Source: BACL27 sp947488385 (GTDB lineage: Bacteria; Actinomycetota; Acidimicrobiia; Acidimicrobiales; Ilumatobacteraceae). Taken from it: DNA of 64,000 bases. Position numbers and translations under genes: made by a program. Below are positions 52,644 to 62,119 of this stretch, one piece after another. Positions within the stretch are counted from its first letter, which is position 1. Each line of letters opens with the position of its first letter. A model generated the notes under the pieces. It was not told the origin of the DNA, searched no databases, and saw only the letters and a program-made list of their open reading frames with translations. The DNA lies in assembly GCA_964203655.1 (NCBI GenBank), contig CAXNMJ010000005.1, positions 1-64,000 of the forward strand, in the 5' to 3' direction.

Positions 52644-53897
52644 TTATGAGGATATAACGTCACTCTTAAGGTCTTTGTCTGACGCCGACCCAGCGAGTGA
52701 AAATAGCATCGCGCCAAGAACCGAACAAATACCAGCCGCAAGATACGACGAGCGATAACCACCAGCAACGTCGTAGAGCCAGCCAAGAAGCAACGGCCCA
52801 AACGCTGTGCCCGAAAAAGAAATCAAACCCGAACGAGCTGCAATACGCGGATAATCGCGCACACCAAAACGCTCGGCCAGCAACAACGATTGCATCATCA
52901 CCATATTGCCGATCGTGATGCCGAACAAACCAATCGCAATCAACAACCCGACTCGGTTGTGAATTAGACCGATGCTCGCAAGCGAAATGCCTTGCATCGC
53001 CGCCAGACCAACTGTAAATCGTGTCATGTTTAGTTTGGGAATAACGCGTCCAGCAGCAAAACGCGAAATAATTGACATCGACGAAAGAACAATTGTTGCG
53101 AATGTTGCAGTCGATCGATTGGTGCGTTCTTCAACAAGTTTTACGAGTTGAAGCGCACCACCAACTTGGGCACCGAGTGCGAAAATATAACCAAACGTGA
53201 TTGCTTTGAAGAACTTGCTTCGCACCGCATCTGACAAAGTTGTGCCTGTGATTTCGGCGACTTGACCGGGCTCGGTGCGCGCGCCGTCGGGCATCCAACC
53301 GTAAGGTTGCGGGAACGCACGCAACAAAAAGAGCGTGACTGGTACGGTGCCGCAAAACCAAATCAACGCCAGCCACGGTGATCCGTTGCGAATGCCTTGT
53401 GTGTCGAGAATCCACTTAATAAATGGTGTAACAACGATGCCACCCATTGATAAACCTGTTGACGCGATCGCCAGTGCGCTTGCTCGGCGCACTTGAAACC
53501 ATCGCGTAACCACTGTCGTGACTGGCCCCATGCCGGATGCCGACCAGCCGAGTGCGTAGAAACAATAAACAACAAAGAGTTGCCAACGTTGTTCGACAAA
53601 GCGCATCGAAAACAACGCGAGAGCGGCAACCGTCGCACCGCCGATGATCATGATTCGCACATCGTGTTTGGCGATGAACTTGGCGATCGGAATACCCGAG
53701 ATGCCACCGACTAAGAAAAAGAATGTTGTGGCTAATGAAATTGACGAAACTGACCAACCCAGTTCACGGCTGAAGGCTTGCAAATAAACTGCCAACCCGT
53801 AGAAACCGAGGCCAGAAGAAAACGTAAGCAAAGTGAAACATGCGGCAAGCACCCAGCCCCCGGGAAACTTTTTTGTTTGTTTGAAGACACTCTGCAT
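52644..53897 (-). CDS. MFS transporter (monocarboxylate/oxalate-formate type)
   Basis: A 417-residue twelve-helix transporter from ATG 53897 (MQSVFKQTKKFPGGW); a longer open frame upstream overlaps phhB and is not used. Features are LGFYGLAVYLQAFSRELGWSVSSISLATTFFFLVGGISGIPIAKFIAKHDVR (MFS motif A region) and GWSASGMGPVTTVVTRWFQVRRASALAIASTGLSMGG. The second half begins after a loop near 205-225. The pattern is that of oxalate/formate or monocarboxylate carriers; the substrate is not determinable. Confidence 0.85.
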   Translation of the reverse strand: MQSVFKQTKKFPGGWVLAACFTLLTFSSGLGFYGLAVYLQAFSRELGWSVSSISLATTFFFLVGGISGIPIAKFIAKHDVRIMIIGGATVAALALFSMRFVEQRWQLFVVYCFYALGWSASGMGPVTTVVTRWFQVRRASALAIASTGLSMGGIVVTPFIKWILDTQGIRNGSPWLALIWFCGTVPVTLFLLRAFPQPYGWMPDGARTEPGQVAEITGTTLSDAVRSKFFKAITFGYIFALGAQVGGALQLVKLVEERTNRSTATFATIVLSSMSIISRFAAGRVIPKLNMTRFTVGLAAMQGISLASIGLIHNRVGLLIAIGLFGITIGNMVMMQSLLLAERFGVRDYPRIAARSGLISFSGTAFGPLLLGWLYDVAGGYRSSYLAAGICSVLGAMLFSLAGSASDKDLKSDVISS

Positions 53898-53902
53898 AAT
53901 TT

Positions 53903-54142
53903 TTATGCGAGCAGTTCGTCTATTGCGTTGGCAAGATCGTGATCGCGTTGCGTAATTGCGCCCTTGTCGTGTGAACAAAGCGAAATTTCGACGATGTTCC
54001 AACTATTTGACCAATCTGGGTGATGATTTTGCAGTTCGGCGACCGCCGCAACTTTGGTCATGAACGCAAATGCCTCGGCGAAGTTGCGAAACTCAAACTT
54101 TTTATGCAGAGCGCCATCGATCTCTTGCCATTCGCTGTTCAC
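53903..54142 (-). CDS. phhB: Pterin-4a-carbinolamine dehydratase
   Basis: A 79-residue protein (short, as some bacterial members are) with the active-site block AELQNHHPDWSNSWNIVEISLCSHDKGAITQRDHDLANAID, providing the three family histidines and the Asp. It dehydrates 4a-hydroxytetrahydropterin formed by aromatic amino acid hydroxylases. No hydroxylase gene is in the window, so another role cannot be excluded. It is 5 bases upstream of the MFS gene. Confidence 0.88.
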   Translation of the reverse strand: MNSEWQEIDGALHKKFEFRNFAEAFAFMTKVAAVAELQNHHPDWSNSWNIVEISLCSHDKGAITQRDHDLANAIDELLA

Positions 54143-54237
54143 GCGACAACCTTAGATTGTCGGCGTTGCGATTTAGTTAGTTCAGCGGGGCGTGACAGGC
54201 AACAGCGCCATGCTTGCTTGACGAAAGCGATGGTCGT

Positions 54238-56208
54238 TCAGCTGGCGCAACGGGCCGCAAGTTCAGGTGACAAAGTCGCCCGAACATGGCAACGCGTGTG
54301 AAAGCGACAACCTGAGGGCGGATTCGCCGGACTTGGAAGTTCACCTTGCAGCAGAATTCGTTTGCGTACACGCTCGACTTTCGGATCAGGAATCGGCACT
54401 GCCGAGAGCAACGCTTGCGTATACGGGTGTTGCGGGTTGGCAAACACTTCACGAACCGGGCCCGACTCGACGATTGAGCCGAGATACATGACGGCAATAT
54501 CGTCGGCGACATGTTGAACAACTGCCAAGTCGTGCGAGACGAACAAGTAACTCAAGTTCAGTTTTTCTTGCAACTCGGCAAGCAAGTTGAGCACGCCAGC
54601 ACGAACGCTGACATCAAGTGCCGAAACTGGCTCGTCAAGCGCGATGATTTTGGGGTTCAGCGCCAACGCACGGGCGATCGCAATTCTTTGTCGCTGTCCA
54701 CCTGAAAACTCATTCGGATACTTTGCCGCTTGATTCGGATTGAGCCCCACAAGTTCGAGCAACTCATCGACACGTTTATTTTGATCGACTTGTTTCATTC
54801 CAAAATTTTCGAGTGGCTCGGCGATTGCATCGCCAATTGGCAATCTTGGGTCAAGTGACGCGAACGGATCTTGGAAAACAATTTGCAGGTCTTTGCGCAT
54901 TTCTAGACGATCTGCTTTTGAAAGATCTGCAACGTTGCGACCCAAGAGCGTGATTGTGCCAGCCTCTGGTGCGACCATGTTTAAAATCTCGAGCAGTGTC
55001 GTGGTCTTGCCGCAACCTGACTCTCCGACGAGGGCCAAACTGCGACCTTGGCGCAAAACAAGATCAACACCATCGACCGCATAAACAGAGCCGACGCGAC
55101 GACGCATCAACGAACCCTTAAGTAAAGGGAAAGTTTTCTTGAGTCCACGCACCTCGAGGGCAACAGCGTCGCTGATGTTTGCCGAGACAACATGCGCCGG
55201 ACCTTGTTGAAACAGTTTGCCCGAATCTTGCAAAGCGAAAATTTCACTCTGGCGAACGCATGCTGTCATGCGAGTTGGTGAAAGGCTAATTAATTCAGGT
55301 ATTTTTTCACCGCACACATTGCTTGCTGCTGGACAACGGGGCGCAAAAGCGCAACCATTTGGCAAATTAACTGGCGAGGCTGGCGCGCCGGCGATTGAAG
55401 TGAGTCGCTCACCAGAGACAGCGTCAAGTCTTGGAATTGAACGCAACAAACCAATTGTGTAAGGCATTGCAGGTTGGGCGTAAATTTCATCAACCGGTCC
55501 AACTTCTACTACTTTGCCGGCGTACATAATCGCCACTCGGTCAGCAATGCCAGCTACAACGCCGAGGTCATGTGTAACCAAAACGATTGCGGCACCTGTC
55601 ATGTCGCGAGCAGTTTTCAGAACGTCCAAAATTTGTGCCTGCACCGTTACGTCAAGCGCCGTTGTCGGCTCGTCGGCAAGCAAAACTTTTGGTTCATTGG
55701 CAATTGCTAAAGCAATCATCACGCGCTGACGCATACCACCAGAAAATTCGTGCGGATACGACTGCGCACGTTCGGCTGGTCGCGGAATACCGACAATCTC
55801 GAGCAACTCAATTGCGCGCTTATGTGCCGCTTCAGTTGAAATATCTTTGTGAATCAATAATGCTTCAGCAATTTGTCGACCGATTGTATGAACTGGGTTC
55901 AACGCCGAAAGAGGATCTTGAAAGATCATCGCGATTTCGTTGCCGCGATGCTTCGACATCTGTTCGTCGTTAAGCGACAACAGGTTGACACCATTAAACA
56001 TCACTGAGCCAGAAATCGTCGCACTGTCAGGGAGCAACCCGATCGCCGCAAGTGAAGTTACCGTTTTGCCTGAACCCGATTCGCCGACAATGCCCAGCAC
56101 TTCGCCTGCTCGAATGTCAAGCGAAATATCTCGAACTGCTTGAACCGTGCCAGCCTCACTTGGAAATGTGACTGAAAGGTTTCGGATCTCAATAAGTGAG
56201 TTGCTCAT
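54238..56208 (-). CDS. Peptide ABC importer ATPase with two fused nucleotide-binding domains (DppD-DppF type)
   Basis: The 656-residue protein carries two complete ATPase domains. The first (about 1-320) has Walker A GESGSGKT, signature FSGGMRQR, Walker B VLLADEPTTALD and an oligopeptide C-terminal motif CAFAPRCPAA. The second (about 350-655) has GESGCGKT, FSGGQRQR, IIALDEPVSALD, and QHPYTQALLSAVP with CRFHTRCHVRA. Each tail has cysteines typical of the Opp/Dpp Fe-S-like C-terminal region. It energises the permeases encoded upstream, the start overlapping the DppC stop. Confidence 0.92.
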   Translation of the reverse strand: MSNSLIEIRNLSVTFPSEAGTVQAVRDISLDIRAGEVLGIVGESGSGKTVTSLAAIGLLPDSATISGSVMFNGVNLLSLNDEQMSKHRGNEIAMIFQDPLSALNPVHTIGRQIAEALLIHKDISTEAAHKRAIELLEIVGIPRPAERAQSYPHEFSGGMRQRVMIALAIANEPKVLLADEPTTALDVTVQAQILDVLKTARDMTGAAIVLVTHDLGVVAGIADRVAIMYAGKVVEVGPVDEIYAQPAMPYTIGLLRSIPRLDAVSGERLTSIAGAPASPVNLPNGCAFAPRCPAASNVCGEKIPELISLSPTRMTACVRQSEIFALQDSGKLFQQGPAHVVSANISDAVALEVRGLKKTFPLLKGSLMRRRVGSVYAVDGVDLVLRQGRSLALVGESGCGKTTTLLEILNMVAPEAGTITLLGRNVADLSKADRLEMRKDLQIVFQDPFASLDPRLPIGDAIAEPLENFGMKQVDQNKRVDELLELVGLNPNQAAKYPNEFSGGQRQRIAIARALALNPKIIALDEPVSALDVSVRAGVLNLLAELQEKLNLSYLFVSHDLAVVQHVADDIAVMYLGSIVESGPVREVFANPQHPYTQALLSAVPIPDPKVERVRKRILLQGELPSPANPPSGCRFHTRCHVRATLSPELAARCAS

Positions 56209-57101
56209 TATTTGACACTCTTCTTTACACGCAACGAACCTGGGTCAAACGCGTCGCGAAGTCCGTCACCAATAAAACTGACGGCCAAAACCGTGAAAAT
56301 CAAAATTGAACCAGCAAACAAGAAAAGCCACGGATAAGTAAGTGCGGCGCTGGTGCCTTCGGCGATAAGCGTGCCGAGCGAAACATCTGGTGCCGAAACT
56401 CCGAAACCCAAATATGACAAACCCGTTTCGGCAAGAATCGCGCCACCGACGTTGAGCGTCGCCGCAATAATTAGCACCGAAGCCATGTTTGGCAACAAGT
56501 GGCGAACAATAATCTTTCGAGTCGGAACACCCATGTATTTTGCGGCGCGAACAAAGTCGCGCTCGCGCAAACTCATTGCAAGACCCCGCACCACGCGGGC
56601 GGTGATCATCCAGTCAAAAATTGTGAGACCGATAACCAACAACAACCACGACTTACCCTGATAAAAGCGTGACAAAATAACCAGAACCAAAAACGACGGC
56701 AGCACCAACATCAAGTCGACAAACCACATGCTTGCTTTGTCAGTTCGACCACCGAGATAGCCGGCAACAGAACCAACGATTGCAGAAAGACCTGTCGAAA
56801 AAACCGCAACCAAAAGGCCGATGATCAGTGACTTCTGCAAACCACGGGTGGTCTGAGCAAAAACATCGACACCAACTTGAGTGGTGCCAAACCAGTGAGA
56901 CAGTGACGGGCCTTGCAACAGACTCGAGAAGTCGTTTTCTGAGTAACTCCATTGAGCAATGTATGGCCCACCGAACGCAAAGAGAAACATGAAGGCAATT
57001 ACGTAGATGCCAAAAACCGCCGACTTGTTGCGGAAGAAACGTCGGCGAATTAGTTGACCACGCGAAATGCGCTCAACTGATGTTGCGTTATCTACTGTCA
57101 T
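56208..57101 (-). CDS. Peptide ABC importer permease, DppC type
   Basis: A 297-residue permease with an N-terminal extension, the OppC N domain (RRFFRNKSAVFGIYVIAFMFLFAF), and six helices. The ATPase-contact EAA loop is VVRGLAMSLRERDFVRAAKYMGVPTRKIIVRHLLPN. GGAILAETGLSYLGFGVSAPDVSLGTLIAEG is also typical. It overlaps the DppB gene by 4 bases and the ATPase gene by 1, forming one operon. Confidence 0.92.
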   Translation of the reverse strand: MTVDNATSVERISRGQLIRRRFFRNKSAVFGIYVIAFMFLFAFGGPYIAQWSYSENDFSSLLQGPSLSHWFGTTQVGVDVFAQTTRGLQKSLIIGLLVAVFSTGLSAIVGSVAGYLGGRTDKASMWFVDLMLVLPSFLVLVILSRFYQGKSWLLLVIGLTIFDWMITARVVRGLAMSLRERDFVRAAKYMGVPTRKIIVRHLLPNMASVLIIAATLNVGGAILAETGLSYLGFGVSAPDVSLGTLIAEGTSAALTYPWLFLFAGSILIFTVLAVSFIGDGLRDAFDPGSLRVKKSVK

Positions 57102-58084
57102 GCGCGCGACCTGACTCTCGGGTCGAGAATCGCCAAAATAATGTCAGCCAAGAATCCTGAAAAGAGAACCAGCACTGCGGTGAACGTAACTACTGCACTC
57201 ACCGAGTTGATGTCGTTTTTACCAACCGACGAGATGAACCACTGCCCCATTCCGTACCAACCATAAATCGTTTCAGTGAATGCCGCACCTGCAATCAAGA
57301 GACCGAAACCGTAAGCGAAAAAAGTCGCCATCGGAGAAATTGCAACTCGCAGGCCGTGCTTGAAAAGTGCTTGACGCTTTGTCAAACCTTTTGCACGGGC
57401 AGTACGCAAGTGGTCGCTACTGAGAACGTCGAGCATTGTGTTGCGTTGATAACGCGAATAAAAAGAGATGCTGCCTAACGCGATTGAGAGCGTCGGCAAA
57501 ATTAAATGTTGAAGTCGATCGCCGAACGCTGCGAGCGACGAGCCAGTAAAGCCCGGTGTGTACTCGCCTTGCGTGAAGAAAAATGTCGAGCCGACAGAGT
57601 CGTTGAATTTAATGCCGACAAACTTAAGTAAGACTGCGAGCAAGAAAACTGGAGTCGACAAAATAATGTAGGCAAACAAACTTGAGCTTCGGTCAAACAG
57701 GTCATACTGGCGAACAGCACTTGTCACACCGATTATGACTCCGACTGTTGCACCAAGAAGCGAGCCCAGCAACAAGAGTCGCAGGCTGACCCAAACACGA
57801 CGGCTGAACTCTTCGTTAACTCTGTTTTGCTCGAGATCTTCACCGAAGTCGCCTTGAATTACGTTCGAAGCCCACTTGACGTATCGCGTAGTGAAGGGCA
57901 CTTCGTCATTGACGTTTGCACGATTCAAAACCGCGTCGATTGACTCTTTTGGGATTGGCGGATTTGCGGCCTCATAATTACCTCGAGGGCTCAGCGCACT
58001 CGACGCCAAAAAATATCCGACTGAGGATGCGATGATCACCATAAAGATGAAGTTCAAAAATCGCTTGACGACATAACCCAACAT
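57098..58084 (-). CDS. Peptide ABC importer permease, DppB type
   Basis: A permease of 328 residues from ATG 58084 (MLGYVVKRFLNFIFMVIIASSVGYFL), preferred over TTG 58105 because it matches the family N-terminus and has AGG 8 bases upstream. The EAA loop is YQRNTMLDVLSSDHLRTARAKGLTKRQALFKHGLRVAI. TMD features ETIYGWYGMGQWFISSVGKNDINSVSAVVTFTAVLVL follow. With DppC it forms the pore for oligopeptide uptake. Confidence 0.9.
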   Translation of the reverse strand: MLGYVVKRFLNFIFMVIIASSVGYFLASSALSPRGNYEAANPPIPKESIDAVLNRANVNDEVPFTTRYVKWASNVIQGDFGEDLEQNRVNEEFSRRVWVSLRLLLLGSLLGATVGVIIGVTSAVRQYDLFDRSSSLFAYIILSTPVFLLAVLLKFVGIKFNDSVGSTFFFTQGEYTPGFTGSSLAAFGDRLQHLILPTLSIALGSISFYSRYQRNTMLDVLSSDHLRTARAKGLTKRQALFKHGLRVAISPMATFFAYGFGLLIAGAAFTETIYGWYGMGQWFISSVGKNDINSVSAVVTFTAVLVLFSGFLADIILAILDPRVRSRA

Positions 58085-58202
58085 GTAAGAACCTATAAAC
58101 CTCAATGAATATATGGAAACTGCGAACTCCGAACGCTACCATCGCGACACCCTGGGGTTACAAAAAAGTGAATTTCAAGTGAACAAGTCGGCTTTCCCTT
58201 TG

Positions 58203-58227
58203 TTAGTTTTAAGGGTACTAAAACCAA
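58203..58227. promoter_or_regulatory. Inverted repeat in the divergent peptide-importer control region
   Basis: TTAGTTTTA-N7-TAAAACCAA is a 9+9 inverted repeat with one mismatch, lying midway between the divergent permease operon and the binding-protein gene. It is placed to control both. No regulator gene is adjacent. It could alternatively be a chance AT-rich repeat over a promoter. Confidence 0.4.
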
Positions 58228-58264
58228 CGGCAATCGTCGCTGGTCCCAAAACGAAGGGGAATTA

Positions 58265-59948
58265 ATGAATAAGAAACTAGTGAAGCGCGTTATAGCCATA
58301 GCTATCGCTGGCGCATGTTGTCGCACCGACTCGGTATGACAGACACAAGTCGGTGCTACTAAAGCTAAAGACGATGGAAATCGTCAAATCAACGAAACGC
58401 CGGTAGCAAATCTCAAACAAGGTGGAGTTTTCCGCTACGTTCAAGTAGATATTTGCCCGAACTTCAATACCAGCGCAATTGAGGGAAACCTTCTTAACTG
58501 CAGCCAGGTAATGGGCACAATGTTGCCGCAGTACATCTACTTCGACAAGAACACACAGATTCAAATCGATAAAAACTACGCCGAAGCACGTGACAGTATC
58601 ACGTGTAGGTGGCAAGCAGACTGTTACTTACAAACTTAACCCAAAGGCTAAGTGGAGCGACGGTAAGAAGATTGGTCTTGCAGACTTCGTGGGCATGTGG
58701 AATGCACAGAAGAAGACAGGCCAGGGCTTCAACATCACGTCATCAGTTGGATACGAAAAAATTGAATCAGTCAAAAAAGGAAAGACTGACAATGAAATCG
58801 TTGTAACTTTCAGCGAGACATACCCTGACTGGCAGCCACTTTTCAGTGCGCTCAAGCCAGCATCGTTGACAGCAACACCAGACGCCTTCAACACTTCATG
58901 GAAGGCAGCACCACTCGTGACTGCTGGTCCATTTAAGTTCAAGGCACTTGACAAAGTGACGCGCACAATTACGGTTGAGCGTGACAACAAGTGGTGGGGC
59001 GACAAGCCAGTGCTTGAGACGATCATCTTCAAGGCTTTGCCACAAGTCGCACAAATCGACGCTCTTTTGAACGGCGAAATTGACTACATGGACATCGGTA
59101 ACGATTCAAACGCTCTCAAGCGTGCCCGTGAAAATGCAAAGATCAGCGTGCTCCTTGCTAAGGCTCCGACTCACGAACACTTCACCTTTGGTCTTCAAAA
59201 TCAACCAGTGGTTGGAGATGTTGCGGTGCGTCAGGCAATCATGCTTTCATTAGACCGTCAACAGATTGCAACAGCGATCCAAGGCATCGTTGATCCAAAA
59301 GTCAAGCCAAACAACAACCACGTTTTCCTTGACGGAGTAGCTTGCAACCAAGACAACACAGGCAATCTCGGTAAGCGAGACGTGACAGCAGCAAACAAGT
59401 TGCTTGATGGCGCCGGTTGGGTCAAGGGTTCAGACGGCATTCGTTCAAAGGGCGGCGTTCGTCTTTCGGTCGCGTTGAAGTACCCGAGCGGTAACGACAA
59501 CCGCCGTGACACAGTTCTGCTTGCATCAGCAATGGCAAAAGAAGCAGGTATCGAATTGGTACCGACTTTGGTTCCGTCAGCGCAATATTTCACCTTGGCC
59601 AATATCACTGGTGGTCAATTTGAAATGGCAATCTTTGCGTGGAGTGGAACCAACTTCCCAATTTCGTCATCCGGCAACCTCTACAAAATTGGTACTGCAC
59701 AGAACTTCGGCAATATTGGAAGCAAAACAATTGACGATTTGTTCACAAAGGCAAACAACATTCTTGACAGCAAGAAGCGTTGTGAGATTGCAAACCAAGC
59801 CGACAAAGAGGTGTACAAGCTTGTTCACTCGATCACATTGTTCCAACGCAATAACGTCGTTGGTGTGCCAAAGAATGTTGCCAACTTCGGCGCATTCGGT
59901 TTCACATCAATTGACTGGACAAAGGTCGGATTTACAAAGACCAAGTAA
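58265..59948 (+). CDS. Peptide ABC importer substrate-binding protein (SBP family 5), broken near the N-terminus
   Basis: ATG 58265, behind AAGGGG, starts MNKKLVKRVIAIAIAGA, a signal peptide, but TGA falls at 58337-58339. In the same frame, TQVGATKAKDDGNRQINETPVANLKQGGVFRYVQVD follows, up to KNYAEA. An extra base near 58588 moves the rest to another frame: VTVSRVGGKQTVTYKLNPKAKWSDGKKIGLADF and so on to the stop at 59948. The family 5 signature region and NPxAKWSDG are clear. The N-terminal stop is best explained by compensating indels between 58310 and 58345. The protein, ~560 residues, delivers peptides to the permease encoded divergently. A strong terminator follows. Confidence 0.8.
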
Positions 59949-59964
59949 TTAGTAGTTAGTAAGA

Positions 59965-60000
59965 AAATGGCGGGTAGTCCGAAAGGACTACCCGCCATTT
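59965..60000. terminator. Bidirectional Rho-independent terminator between the binding protein and sufC
   Basis: AAATGGCGGGTAGTCC-GAAA-GGACTACCCGCCATTT is a perfect 16-base-pair hairpin with a GNRA loop, flanked by T-rich DNA on the plus side (TTATTTAT) and A-rich DNA on the other, so it works in both directions. It ends the binding-protein transcript and the convergent suf operon. Confidence 0.95.
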
Positions 60001-60004
60001 TTAT

Positions 60005-60736
60005 TTATACGTTTGTGTAAGCGGCGTAGCCGGTGACTTCAAGTTCGTCGGCCAACTCTGGGCCTGCGCTCTTGACGATGCGACCGTTGGTCAAAATATG
60101 CACGAAGTCGGGTTTGAGTTGTTCAAACAGTCGGCTGTAGTGGGTAATAACAAGCACCCCGAGGTTGATCTCGCGTGTTGCATCTTCAACGCGCTGAGCG
60201 CAATCACGAAGTGCATCAATGTCAAGGCCAGAGTCGAGTTCGTCGAGAATCGCGATCTTTGGTTGCAAAACGGAAAGTTGCAAAGTTTCACTTCGCTTTT
60301 TCTCACCACCCGAGAAGTCGACATTCACCGAACGAGTCACTAGTTCTGGGTCGAATCCAATTCGTTTGGCTTCGGTTTCAATGAGTTGTTTTAGTTGCCT
60401 CGAATCTTGGTTACGCGCATCTAAAGCCGCCGACATTGCCTCTTGCAACATCACGCCCGGAATTTCGGTTGGGTATTGCATGATCAGATGCAAACCCGCA
60501 GTTGCTCGCTGCCAGGTCGGTAAAGCCAAAACATCGACGCCATCGAGCGTGACACTGCCACTAGTAACCGTGTAGCCCGGCTTGCCCATCAATGCTGCCG
60601 ACAAAGTCGATTTGCCAGCACCGTTCGGACCCATCACGGCATGAACTTCGCCAGAGTTGATCGTGAGCGAAACATCATTCAAAATTTGTGTGCCACCAAC
60701 GCTGACAGCGAGATTTTTGATTACGAGTGTTGTCAT
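60005..60736 (-). CDS. sufC: SufC-type Fe-S assembly ATPase (copy in the sufBDC operon)
   Basis: About 243 residues from ATG 60736 (MTTLVIKNLAV), just after the Rieske stop at 60747; an in-frame upstream start would overlap that gene. It has Walker A GPNGAGKST, Q-loop MQYPTEIPGV, signature FSGGEKKRSETLQ, Walker B IAILDELDSGLDIDAL and switch His VITHYSRLFE. All catalytic residues are kept. It differs at many positions from the SufC at 38483. Its place in the sufB-sufD operon marks it as the ATPase of this SufBCD complex. Confidence 0.93.
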   Translation of the reverse strand: MTTLVIKNLAVSVGGTQILNDVSLTINSGEVHAVMGPNGAGKSTLSAALMGKPGYTVTSGSVTLDGVDVLALPTWQRATAGLHLIMQYPTEIPGVMLQEAMSAALDARNQDSRQLKQLIETEAKRIGFDPELVTRSVNVDFSGGEKKRSETLQLSVLQPKIAILDELDSGLDIDALRDCAQRVEDATREINLGVLVITHYSRLFEQLKPDFVHILTNGRIVKSAGPELADELEVTGYAAYTNV

Positions 60737-60746
60737 TTGTAGAGCC

Positions 60747-61058
60747 TCACTTGACGTCAATTACGACTGAGCCGTCTTCAATGGTTGCAACGTAAACAGG
60801 CACTGGCTGAGTTGCCGGCAGTGTGTTGGGTTTTCCGGTCTCAAGACTGAAGCAACTTGCATGGCGAACGCACTCGATTTCTTTCGTGTCAATAATGACT
60901 TCGCCGTCTGAGAGCGCAACATCTGCATGGCTGCACTTGTCGCCGATTGCATAGACCTTGTCGTCGATTCGCACGACGGCGATCGCCCGCTCGCCCACTA
61001 CGAACCGCACAGCCTTGCCCGAGACGAGTTCGTCAAATGTGCAAACTGTTGTTTTCAT
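60747..61058 (-). CDS. Rieske-type [2Fe-2S] ferredoxin of the SUF operon
   Basis: A 103-residue Rieske domain with cluster ligands C42/H44 (DKCSHADVALS) and C63/H66 (IECVRHASCFSLETG). Proteins of this kind lie between sufD and sufC in many actinobacteria and are often labelled non-haem dioxygenase ferredoxin subunits. Supply of electrons for Fe-S assembly is a reasonable inference. Its start overlaps the sufD stop by 4 bases. Confidence 0.9.
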   Translation of the reverse strand: MKTTVCTFDELVSGKAVRFVVGERAIAVVRIDDKVYAIGDKCSHADVALSDGEVIIDTKEIECVRHASCFSLETGKPNTLPATQPVPVYVATIEDGSVVIDVK

Positions 61059-62119
61059 TTGGATGCTCCTAATAGTTTTGCGCTTACGCGCTCGCGCAGA
61101 TCAGCGATGAACGGCACGGCCGGCAAGCGATCGAGAACTTCGCCAAAGAAACCGAGCACGACGAGTCGCTCAGCGATTTCGGGCTTGATGCCGCGACTCT
61201 CAAGATAAAAACGTTGCTCGTCATCAATCGGACCAACCGTGCTGGCATGACTGCACTTGACGTCATTTGTTTCGATCTCGAGATTTGGAACACTTTCGGC
61301 CCATGCACCGTTTGAAAGAGTGAGATTGCGATTGGTTTGAAACGCTTCTGACTTCGTCGCGTTTTCGCGAATGCGAATCAAACCCGTATAAACACTTTTT
61401 GCAGTGTCTTTGACCGCACCTTTGAATAGCAGATCGCTGCGAGTGCGCGGCGCGGCGTGATCTTGCAACGTGCGAAAGTCGTGCATCTGTGTTGAGCCAG
61501 CAAAATAGAGTGCGACTTGTTGCGAATTAGCGCCTTGGCCTTCTAGTCGAACTTCAGCACGAACGCGCGCATAATCGCCGCCAAGAGCGACCGAGAAAAG
61601 TTTCATCATTGAATCGCGTTGACCCACAGCCTGCTGATAACCGATCTGCCATGTCGCAGCACCGAGTTCGTTGATCGCCACGTATGTAACTCGCGCCGAT
61701 TGGGCCGCACGCACATCGACAACAGGCACAACGAGTGACGCAATATCATCGCCCGAAATGAAGCGCTCAACGATCGTGATTTCGCTGTTTTCTTGGGCAT
61801 CAATGACCAGACGCGGGTATGCGACAACGCCTGACTCATTGAGTGAGTGAGTAATAATTATTGGCTGAGTAATCGTCTGACCTTTGGCAACGCAGATAGC
61901 AGTTAGCGCCGCATTTTTGGCGTTTAAGTCTTCGAACAGATCGCTTGAAGTGCGAGGCACAACACTTGTTGTGCGTGAAACAACTTTTTTAATCGAGTCT
62001 GCTGGCCCGTCGATTGTGGTTGTTACTTGACCAGGTCGAAAACGCTCGAGGTCGAGTTCGCCGATGCGGCTGTAACGCCAGATCTCTTCGTCGACGGTTG
62101 GAATCGTCACAGTACTCAT
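61055..62119 (-). CDS. sufD: Fe-S cluster assembly protein SufD
   Basis: A 354-residue SufD. The N-terminus EEIWRYSRIGELDLERF and the C-terminal right-handed beta-helix portion are typical: QVALYFAGSTQMHDFRTLQDHAAPRTRSDLLFKGAVKDTAKSVYTGLIRI, NVKCSHASTVGPIDDEQRFYLESRGI. The conserved His (KCSHASTVG) is present. SufD pairs with SufB and SufC in the scaffold complex and is thought to help iron entry. It overlaps the downstream and upstream genes by 4 bases each. Confidence 0.93.
   Translation of the reverse strand: MSTVTIPTVDEEIWRYSRIGELDLERFRPGQVTTTIDGPADSIKKVVSRTTSVVPRTSSDLFEDLNAKNAALTAICVAKGQTITQPIIITHSLNESGVVAYPRLVIDAQENSEITIVERFISGDDIASLVVPVVDVRAAQSARVTYVAINELGAATWQIGYQQAVGQRDSMMKLFSVALGGDYARVRAEVRLEGQGANSQQVALYFAGSTQMHDFRTLQDHAAPRTRSDLLFKGAVKDTAKSVYTGLIRIRENATKSEAFQTNRNLTLSNGAWAESVPNLEIETNDVKCSHASTVGPIDDEQRFYLESRGIKPEIAERLVVLGFFGEVLDRLPAVPFIADLRERVSAKLLGASK

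Noticed and set aside
54238..56208. Fused double ATPase as another artefactual gene join
   Set aside because: Single-chain double-ATPase proteins are common in peptide importers (GsiA/YejF-like), and no overlapping start/stop pair is seen at the domain boundary.
58337..58339. Second in-frame TGA, in the signal-peptide region of the peptide-binding protein, as another possible selenocysteine codon
   Set aside because: The codon lies between signal peptide and mature protein, where no catalytic Cys/Sec is expected, the local residues (CCRTDS) do not read like the family, and the same gene has a further +1 error near 58588. Compensating indels are a better explanation.
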